Shown one piece after another: positions 14,906 to 22,154 of a stretch of DNA of 22,154 bases. The translations under genes and the position numbers were made by a program. The notes below the pieces were generated by a model, which saw only the letters and a program-made list of their open reading frames with translations, ran no database searches and was not told where the DNA came from. Each line of letters opens with the position of its first letter. Positions within the stretch are counted from its first letter, which is position 1. The stretch covers positions 1-22,154 of the forward strand of contig BBXU01000352.1 in the NCBI GenBank assembly GCA_001598975.1, in the 5' to 3' direction. The DNA is from Parachlorella kessleri. Its lineage: Eukaryota; Chlorophyta; Trebouxiophyceae; Chlorellales; Chlorellaceae.

Positions 14906-15443
14906 GGTATCACAAGCTTAGCTTGCAACCACTAGCTCTTTAAGCAGACTGCCACCTTGTACGGGAAGGCTTGACAGCGATCGCGTTATACTATGGAACC
15001 TAGCTATTGCTGCTTAGTACTGGGAAACCTGTCTCTGGCTGTCGAGCAAGTGCCTGTACTTCAACCTCCCACGGTTGTTGGAGTGGCACAAAGTGAGAAG
15101 AGAGTGTGTGCGAAAAAACTGCAGAAGGCCTCGTCAATTGCTCGCCTGGACGCTGCAGCGCGCGGGTCAGGGAGCTCTTAGACGCGTTCCTATACCGAGC
15201 ACGGCGAAGCAGGCTGCCCGCCATATGCCTAAGGTCTGCGACCAAGCCAAGGACCAAGCACTTATCCTGTGGTCATATTGTGCATTGGTGCGCCGTGCAG
15301 GAAATGCGGTACGACATTCGCACCTGCATGCATAGATGTTGAGGTGATGAAAGACTACCTTAAGTGAGCCTTAGAGTTGCTTTGTTGCCCCTTTTACGTC
15401 TAAAAAGCTGTACCCCAGTTCCAAGGCAACCTCTGTAGCACAC
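14906..15443. other. Divergent spacer between the Lifeguard and TTC27 genes
   Basis: These 538 bases must hold both promoters and 5' UTRs. No TATA box, repeat or known motif was convincing. An additional short 5' exon of the TTC27 gene could lie here, since the first TTC27 exon is poorly conserved at its start, but no candidate was persuasive. Confidence 0.4.
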
Positions 15444-18400
15444 ATGTCAGCTTTGGGCATGCACCTGCTGCTGTCAAGCTTGGCAGCTGTTCCCAAAACC
15501 CAGCTGCCCGCTGACACGGACGCCACCCTTCGGCTAGGACTGGACCAACTCCAGCAGGGCAACTATGTGGCAGCACTGGCAGGGTGCCTACGGGCGCTCT
15601 GGGCGGCAGGACACACCGCAAGTGCCGACAGGCAGCCAGAGTCCACGCCAGACTGGTTTGCAGCCTTTGAGGCAGTGATCCAGCAGCGGCTGGGCGGGTC
15701 TAGTGGCTCGCTCACAGAGTCTGCTGCCCTGCCGCTGCTGGCAGCAGTGTCAGCGCTGTACCTCTTTTTGCAGGCCAACCTAACAGGCCCTGCTGTCTCC
15801 CTCCCAGAGTGCCCATTTGATCTCTTGGACGAGTCGGCAACACAGCAGGCAGTAGACGCACAGACGCAGCAGGCAGCCGGGGACGCGGCAAGCGGCTTTG
15901 GGCGGGACAGCATCAGCCAGGGTGACAGGTGAGGACAGTACTTTCAGCAGTGGGCGGCTGGTGGGTGATAGAGCCTGGGTCATTCCTGCTGGGGCGGCTG
16001 GTGAATGTACATATTGCTTTGGTTGGTTGCTCGGCATGTTCCATATCCAGGCGTGCACCATATCCTGGCCTGGGGTAGCATGCTGGGTTGCAGCATGGGG
16101 CCAGAGGCACCAAGCGCAATGCCAGCAGCATGCGCTGGTTGGTGTACCACAGTTGCGGGTGCATGGCGCAGCCTTGTCTGGTGAAGCGTAACAGCGGTGC
16201 TTGTACATAATGCTCTGGTTGGTTGGCATGTACCATATCCAGGCGTGTACCATATCTTGGCCTGGGGTAGCATGCTGGGTTGCAACATGGTGCCAGAAGC
16301 ACCAAGCACACTGCCAGCAGCATGCGCTAGTTGGTGTGCCAGAGGCGGGGAACCATAATGCGTCCTGGTATCATCAAGTGCAGCAGCGGGCAGTCACTTG
16401 ACTATGCTACCGTGGAACCCCCCCCCCCACCACACACACATACACTCTTTGGAAGGGGGCATGTCCGAGGCAGCACGTAGCAGGCCAACATGCAGCCAAA
16501 GGAGGGAGGGAGGCATGGTTTGCCTGGCGCAAGCTGTGGTGTGCTGGATTGGCTGCTGCAGGTGGGCGGTGTCACAGCTGGAGGAGGATGGCGAGGAGGT
16601 CATCGGCCGAATCAGCAGCCCACAGTACCTGCTGCTGGCCAAAACAATCCTGCTGGCCCCGGCAGCCCTTGCCCCCTCCCATGAACCCCCAGATCACCAC
16701 GATCACCATCCCCACCACCAGCAGCAGCAGCAGCAGCAGCAGGAGGAGGAGGAGGAGCAGCCCGATGCTGTGCACGGCGCGGCGGTGGCAGCAGCAGGGC
16801 AGAGCACAGAAGAGTCAGATCACAAGGTGGATGTAAGGGGGGAGCTGGTGCCCGCTGGGTGGGCCTGGTGGGCACACCGGGCTGCCCTGCTGCAGCAGCG
16901 GGTGCTGGCGGGGCGCTCCGCCACGCTGCGGAGGGCGCTGGAGGGGCTGACGGAGCAGGTGGGGGAGAGGGAGGGCCTGGGTGACGTAATGAAGGGAGCA
17001 AGGGTGTGCCGTGTCCAGGTGTCAGGAGGGGTGCTGTCTATCTGTGGGGCAAGGTACAAGGGGGTTCTCCAGTCCCAGCTGCACCGCGTGGCCGCGGCCT
17101 TGCGTGCCGGGTGTGGCGGTGCCCTTAAGCAGGGGGGGAGCTGCCGCGGCCCGGAGGGAAGCGGTGAGGTTGAGGTATCCTGTCCAGGGTATCCAACCGT
17201 GTGTGGACAGCACGGGGGCTGTGCTGTACTTGTGACCCAGCCTTCTTTGGCTGGAAAGTGGTGTGTGCTGGCCAGCAGGCCCTTGAGGGATGAGTGCCGC
17301 TGTGCTGTTGCACTGTTGTGCCTATTGTCACTGGTGTTATGGCAGCGGTGCTTTGTCAATGGCAGGACGTCAACCACCAAATTGGCGCTGTTGCCTGCCT
17401 GCATATGGACGAAGGTGCTGGCGCACCCGGCATCCCCTGGGCGGGCGGCTGATGGTAGCCAAGGTGGCTTCGTTGCGGCTCAGCAGCGGCTGCTGCGCTC
17501 CGCTGCGCTGCTGGAGGCAGCCCTGGCTGAGACGGCCTACGGCTATGTGGAGGCGGCGGGGAGGTACCTGCGGGCCAGCTGTGAAGCGGCGGGGGTCCGG
17601 GTGCAGCTGACAGGTGCGCACCGAGCGCAGCCATGGTGTGTTACAGGCAGCTGGCTTGTGCAGTTGGGCAGCAGGCGGAGTTGCGGTACTGGGTTGGCCC
17701 CAGGGAGGGTCCTAGAGAAAGTGCTACGCGCACTGCACTGCTGGCCCTTCCTGTTGGATTGTCAGAACTTAGATAATGTATAATGGCGAGGTGGCAACTG
17801 GGAATATCGCAAGGGAGGACCATAGAGGCTCCTGGGGCACGGATTGTTAGGGTCAGTCTCTTGTTTTCATCCCTGCATGGACATCTTGTGCCTGGGCAGA
17901 TGCAGCTATGCTATACCTGGGGTTATGGACAGGCGTGCATTGCGTTGCATTGTGTAAGGTGTGTGTCTGCCGCCTTGGCATCTTGGCTGCAGGCGCCCTG
18001 GGGGTGCGCACCCAGCACCAGCACGAGGCCAAGGCTCAGCTGGTTGTGGCGGTGGAGCGCACAGCAGGCAGCCCAGCAGGCGCAGCGCAGGCGCCGGCGG
18101 GGCCTGCTGACGAGGCGCTGGAGGCGGGACTGCTGGATGCTGAGCTGGCCGCATCGCACAGCGTCGGCCGCGAGGTGGGGGGACGTGCCGGCGCCGTCGC
18201 TGCTGCTGGGGGTGCTTTGCTTCAAGGATCGGGTTGTTCAGTAACAGTGCAACCCTTTGGTGTTGGGTGGAAAGTGGAAGTTTTGTTGTCAGAAGAGGTG
18301 GGGGGGGGTAAAGGAAGGGGGGCGTGTTGCTGCGCAGCAAGCCGGGTGCGCAAGGGTGGCATGCAGGTGTGTAGTTTTTCCTGATTTCAAGTGTCTGAGC

Positions 18401-21400
18401 AAGGCCTTTGTGAAAAATTTGTTGGTCCAGGTATCCAGGGAGCTTCAGGGCCGCTAGGCAGCGTTGTTGATGAATTCAAATGTGCCCTAATACCTGCAGC
18501 GTCTGAAGAAGCCTTTAGCTGCCTTGCAGGTGTCCCAGGAGCTTCAGGGTCTCCAGGCAGCGACTGACGTGCTGCCACACCCCCGGCTTGACCCAGGAGG
18601 GGAGGGGTCCGGGGGTGGTGGCCTGCCGACCGACCTCGACTCACTGGAACAGGCAAGCGGTTGTACGAGCAGGTATTGCAGGTATTGACGTGGCACGATG
18701 TGCTAGGCCCCAGCACCCAGCCGCTGCTGAGGGGCATGTTGGAAAAGGTGACGGGCGCATGTCTGTCAGTCTTAGAAGGGATGGGCTTTGCGGCTGCTTC
18801 CTGTGTTTTCTCTGCGCGCCAGAGGGGCACCCTGCTGCAAAGTGAGGGTAGGGCTGCCCTTCACTAGCTAGCTAGCTAGGCGGACCCCGGGGCGGGGCGT
18901 AGTGTGGCAGCAGGGCTGGCTTGCAAGGTTGGTACCCGCCTGCCGGGCTGGGGGAAGTGACGGGAATGGTGCTGGCGCCTGCGCTCCAAGCGTTCACGAT
19001 TGCCTGTTACCGTCCTTGGCTCGCTGCTGTACGCTGGGGCAGACTGCCCGATCTGTCCTCGGCACTCTTGCATCGGGGCGCATGTCAGAGCGAGTTGCAT
19101 AAAGTTGCAGGCGCTGCTGCTGGCGCTGGCCTCCCATGTGGAGAAGGGCAGCTCGTCTGACGCTCTCAAGCCCTGGGAGGGGGCTGCCTACGCGGAGGCC
19201 GTGGAGCAGCAGCAGCGCAGCCAGGTGAGCCCCTACTGCTCTCTTCTACACTTGGATATCTCGGTGCCAGTGCCGCCCTCCTGGTGGTCACTACCCGGTA
19301 GTGCTAGTATGAGGCTGCCTGCTCAACAACAACTGTATCTGGCTAAGCCTGGTGAGCACTTGCCCGTCTTGGTTGTAACGGAAAAGGGGGGGGGGGGGAG
19401 GGTGTCCTCCCTGGAGCCAGCAACTTGCAGGCTTGTCCTGCTTCGCTTTCTTCTTCCCCTGCTTTGCTATTCGGTCGCTTGGTTTTGCTTTGACGAGCAG
19501 GGAGACGAGGCAGGGTGCGGAGTTGGTAGAGGAGCCCAGCCTGGCATGCGCACACGCTGCCCTTAGACCCGGAGCTCGCCAGCCTGCCTCCCTGCCTTCT
19601 TGCAGACTGACTAAGTGTCTGACCGACTGACCACTAAACCGGCTGACTGACTAACTGACCGAGTGACTGACTGGCTGACTGGAGTATGCTGTGCCGCGCT
19701 GCAGTTCCTGCTGCGCTGTGCTGCCAAGCTGGTGCTGGTGCGCTTTGAGAAGGAGCGCGTGCGCACCCGGGAGCGGGCGCTGCTGGCCCTGGAGCAGGTG
19801 GTGGCGGCCATACAGGCGGAAGGGAGCGTCCAGCCTGCCCAGCGCCTGAGGTAGGGTGGCTAGTCTAGTAGTCTAGTCTACAGGGTACCGCCACCTGACC
19901 ATGCTGCCGAGAGTCCTCCAAGTGGGGCCAGCAAAGAGCCAGGAGGTAGGGTGACTGGGTGGCCACTTCTTGTCGGGCTGTGTACACATCACCAGCATGT
20001 GCGGTAGAGCGGCGGGGGCCCTGCCGGCCGTGGAACGAACGTCCCAGCCGCGCAGAGCCACCCAGAGAGCACCTAGCGGCGGGCGGGGAACAAGCTTGGA
20101 GAGCTGCCCATCCCGGGGGCGTGGCGGGGAGCCGCCCTCGCTCCTCCCACCCGGCGCAGCCTGGCATCACACAAGTATTTATTAGGGTGGGAGGCAATGT
20201 GATCAGAGAGGAGGTATGGGTATGCTGGGCTGACAGGGTCCTATGCAGTCATGCTTTGCGTGTCTTGCCTAGCATCACACAAGCGTTGTGTCCCCGCTTT
20301 GCGCAGGCTTGCCTTCAGCGTCTGGTTCCCGCTGGGCGTGTCGCTCAAAAAGGAGCTGGGTGAGCTCCTGGTAGCTGCGGGGGTGCTGGGGGCAGCCTTG
20401 CCCCTGTTTGAGGGCCTGGAGCTGTGGGCCAACCTGGCTGTGTGCTACCAGCTGCTGGGCAAGAAGGTGCAGGTTAGTCATGTCGTGCTCTTTGTGTGTG
20501 TTGGTACGCGTGCAGGCAACAAGGTGCAGGTCAGTCGGCGTGACTGTCCCTCCTCGTTAGCCCTGAATGTCTGCAAGGGAGCAGCCCCAAGGGGGGCGGT
20601 TGCGGTATGCTTCCCGCTGTGGGACAGTCGCGCCCAAGAGAGTTCTGGCAGCTGCTGGGCAGGAAGGTGCAGGTCAGTCAGCACATGGTCTGTGGCTGCC
20701 TGTGCCCTGGCCAATTGCTAGGTAAGGGAGTCAATATCGGAGTGCGCAGCCTGCCGGCAGGAGGTGCTGGCCTGGGGCCAATGTAAGTTGCTCACGGAGC
20801 AATACTGGTCTTTGCCACACCGTGGCGCTGGGCGGAGCTTCAGGGGGTGCTGGTGGCTGCAAGGCCCCCCGCCGCCGCCGCCCCCGCCCCCGCCAGGAGC
20901 AGTTGAAGCTCCTGCTGGTAATAGCATTGGCCGGGAACAATGCACACCAACCATCCTGGCTCTCCTTCAGGCCGCCGAGCTTGTCTACACGCAGGATGGC
21001 ACCCATGGCCAGCCTCAGCATGCTCATGTTGCGAGTGGCCTGATCGATGGCTCGTCCCCATCCAGGCTCGTGTGGAAACGCCCGGAGGCTACCTCTAACC
21101 AGCCCCACGAGTATCATCACCCTCCAACCAGCAGTACTGATCTGAGCCAATGACTCATCCCCTTCCAGGCGGAGGAGCTTGTGCGGCGGCGCCTGGAGGC
21201 CACCCCCGACCAGCCCCGCCTGTGGTGCACCCTTGGCGACCTGACCCTGGAAGACAAGCACTACCAGGAGGCCTGGGAGCGGTCAGGCCACCGCAGCGCC
21301 AGGTGAGTCCCCACTGGTAGCTCCTGCACCACCGGCTTGCATACTACAACCGCAGCGTCAGGCGGCCCCCGCTGATGATTCCTTACCACCGGCATGGGAA

Positions 21401-22109
21401 GTACAACTGGAGCGCCAGGTGGGTTGTAGTCTAGGTGGTTTTGACAATGTACCGCCCGCGGTCATGCTGCCATGTGCTCCCAGTTAGGACCAGCAAGGTG
21501 GGTCAGATTGGTGACTCCGTGCCAGGTCGCACAGAGAAAGCGTGTGCTGAGTTCCTGGGGCGCAGAAGAAGCGTGTGTTGAGTTTTTGGGGCGCCAGCGT
21601 GGCACCGGGTGCCTTGCATGCCCTCGCGGACTCGGCTCAGTGTACCTGTTACCCATGCGCTGGCTTTCAGGCGCACTCGGACTCGCCACGTCCTCCCACG
21701 GCTGCCGGCCGACCCCTCATACCAGACATGTGCTTGTTTGTGTGGTCTGTGCGAAGCCCCTGCGGCGTGCCGGCACAAGTGCTCCCCTGGACATAAATGC
21801 CACCTGGAGCTGTGCCCTGGTTCCCGCCCGCTGGCCCACCCGCTAAAGCACCCGGGGCCGCAGCAGCCTCCCACTGGGAGCCGGCTGTAGGCAGTGGAGC
21901 AAGTCCCCCCTGATGTGATGCTGCGTGCCACGGTGTGCTGTGCAGGGCGCAGCGGTCCCTTGCCCGCAATGCCATGCGGCGCGGTGACTGGCCAGGCACT
22001 TCTCGCCACTGGGAACTGGCCCTGGCGCTCAACCCGCTCAACCCCGAGGGCTGGTTCGCCCTGGGCTTTGCGTACATCAAGCAGAAGGACTACCCCAAGG
22101 CACTACAGG
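15444..22109 (+). CDS. TTC27: TTC27/Emw1-type tetratricopeptide repeat protein (3' end outside window)
   Basis: TTC27 (yeast Emw1) is a conserved essential TPR protein of poorly defined role. Exons: 15444-15928, 16562-16958, 17019-17163, 17464-17613, 17993-18174, 18530-18652, 19111-19224, 19705-19850, 20307-20472, 21169-21302, 21946-22109; 735 residues visible, phases consistent. Family landmarks in order: GLDQLQQGNYVAAL, LYLFLQANLTGP, GEEVIGRISSPQYLLLAK, the QLTGALGVRT stretch, VLPHPRL, RTRERALLALEQ, LKKELGELLVAAGVLGAALP, PRLWCTLGDLTLED, RSARAQRSLARNAMRRGDW and the TPR helix pair GWFALGFAYIKQKDYPKAL. Exon 2 encodes His-rich, Q8 and E5 tracts absent from typical homologues. Exon 3 and the 60-nt intron before it are the weakest parts, as the sequence there is not conserved and stays open. 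The start ATG (MSALGMHLLLSSLAA) suits the plant-type N-terminus but an upstream exon is possible. Several introns contain copies of adjoining splice sites; intron 6 is GC-AG. Confidence 0.88.
16006..16345. repeat. About 195-bp tandem duplication in TTC27 intron 1
   Basis: The block from TGTACAT at 16006 recurs from 16202 with small indels: GGTTGGTTG, CATATCCAGGCGTG, the stretch TGGCCTGGGGTAGCATGCTG, and CCAGCAGCATGCGCT are all shared in order. Offset falls from 196 to 192 along the unit. Similarity fades after about 16345. It fills half of the 633-nt intron (15929-16561). Confidence 0.9.
16719..16757 (+). repeat. CAG and GAG trinucleotide repeats inside TTC27 exon 2
   Basis: A run of CAG units followed by GAG units encodes eight Gln then five Glu, preceded by a His/Pro-rich stretch. 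It is in frame and coding, in a loop-like region between conserved helices. Confidence 0.9.
18389..18567 (+). repeat. Tandem duplication of the TTC27 exon 6 acceptor, upstream copy broken by a stop
   Basis: The upstream copy at 18389-18467 (GTCTGAGCAAGGCCTTT, then GTCCAG and GTATCCAGGGAGCTTCAGGG) matches the functional copy at 18496-18567 (GTCTGAAGAAGCCTTT, then TTGCAG and GTGTCCCAGGAGCTTCAGGG). Exon-start positions 18431 and 18530 differ by 99 nt. The upstream copy reads VSRELQGR then TAG, so it is a dead pseudo-exon. Confidence 0.85.
18653..19110 (+). other. GC-AG intron 6 of TTC27
   Basis: The exon ends CTG GAA CAG and is followed by GCAAGC; the acceptor is AAAGTTGCAG at 19101-19110. Joining CAG to GCG in phase 0 gives SLEQ-ALLLALASHVEKGSSS, which follows the plant TTC27 pattern. 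No GT donor nearby preserves the frame as simply. Confidence 0.7.
18864..18879. repeat. CTAG tetranucleotide repeat in TTC27 intron 6
   Basis: Four perfect CTAG units. Each unit is palindromic, so the run can pair with itself. No coding role. Confidence 0.85.
19605..19682. repeat. Degenerate GACT/GACC tetranucleotide array in TTC27 intron 7
   Basis: About 78 bases of CTGA/GACT-type units with scattered changes (GACTGACCACT, GGCTGACTGACT, GACCGAGTGACT), ending just before the acceptor of exon 8 at 19704. A G-rich run also lies earlier in the same 480-nt intron. Confidence 0.8.
20445..20685 (+). repeat. Three copies of the TTC27 exon 9 5' splice site
   Basis: AAGGTGCAG followed by a GT donor occurs at 20464-20472 (GTTAGTC, the site used here), 20521-20529 (GTCAGTC) and 20664-20672 (GTCAGTC). 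The first and third copies also share the upstream CAGCTGCTGGGCA exon sequence. Copies two and three lie in the 696-nt intron 9. Confidence 0.85.
21291..21420 (+). repeat. Three tandem copies of the TTC27 exon 10 edge and 5' splice site
   Basis: CCGCAGCGCCAG|GTGAGT at 21291 is followed by CCGCAGCGTCAGGCGG at 21350 and TGGAGCGCCAG|GTGGGT at 21408, a period of about 58 bp. The intervening DNA also repeats (ACCACCGGC, then TACAAC). The middle copy has lost the GT. Reading past the first site meets TGA at once. Confidence 0.8.
21534..21593. repeat. About 31-bp tandem repeat in TTC27 intron 10
   Basis: Two units of the form AGAA(A)GCGTGTG(C/T)TGAGTT followed by TGGGGCGC, in the 643-nt intron 10 (21303-21945). 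No gene was recognised elsewhere in that intron. Confidence 0.8.
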
Positions 22110-22110
22110 G

Positions 22111-22112
<2 letters not shown>

Positions 22113-22154
<42 letters not shown>
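22113..22154. repeat. AT dinucleotide microsatellite at the window end
   Basis: Pure AT units begin two bases after the GT donor that follows TTC27 exon 11 and run to the last base of the window, so the full length is unknown. Confidence 0.95.

Noticed and set aside
16398..17783. 461-aa open frame on the plus strand
   Set aside because: It is one reading frame running through three TTC27 exons and their introns. Only the parts at 16562-16958, 17019-17163 and 17464-17613 match the family; the rest is intron that happens to be open.

Overview
The window looks like nuclear DNA of a green alga (Chlorophyta, probably Chlorophyceae). It is GC-rich and dense with short-exon, intron-rich genes. Introns run from 60 to about 710 nt and exons are often under 200 nt. 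The proteins carry Ala/Gln/Pro-rich low-complexity tracts and plant-like families, and TGTAA motifs lie after stop codons as in volvocalean algae. The species cannot be fixed from sequence alone. All exon models were read by eye from splice sites, reading phase and remembered family sequences; no alignment or RNA data were used.

Four genes are present. (1) About 23-6000, minus strand, 3' end outside the window: a COP1/SPA-type protein with degenerate kinase-like region, coiled coil, basic nuclear-signal-like patch and the first WD40 blades. It is fused at its N-terminus to a complete response-regulator receiver domain of the plant PRR/clock type. Five phase-compatible exons further upstream appear to add a PAS-like sensor domain, which carries one apparent 1-nt frameshift. 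(2) 6176-10515, plus: 26S proteasome ATPase RPT5, 8 exons, 430 aa, complete. (3) 11409-14905, minus: a Lifeguard/BAX-inhibitor-1 (TMBIM) membrane protein, 9 exons, 331 aa, complete. (4) 15444-22109, plus, 3' end outside the window: a TTC27/Emw1-type tetratricopeptide protein, 11 exons visible.

Genes 1 and 2 are head-to-head with under about 180 bp between the last supported exon and the RPT5 ATG. A ubiquitin-ligase cofactor gene and a proteasome gene therefore may share a promoter. Genes 2 and 3 converge on an 893-bp spacer with TGTAA signals on both strands. Genes 3 and 4 diverge from a 538-bp spacer.

Two things stand out. The first is the sensor-receiver-SPA fusion, which would place a phosphorelay input (and possibly a PAS light, redox or ligand input) directly on a photomorphogenesis E3-ligase subunit. 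The second is a recurring pattern of short tandem duplications that copy a splice site with the adjoining exon edge: 105 bp in RPT5, and 99, about 57-200 and about 58 bp in TTC27. One of these would give a clean in-frame 35-residue insertion by alternative 3' splice-site choice. Two introns use GC-AG boundaries.
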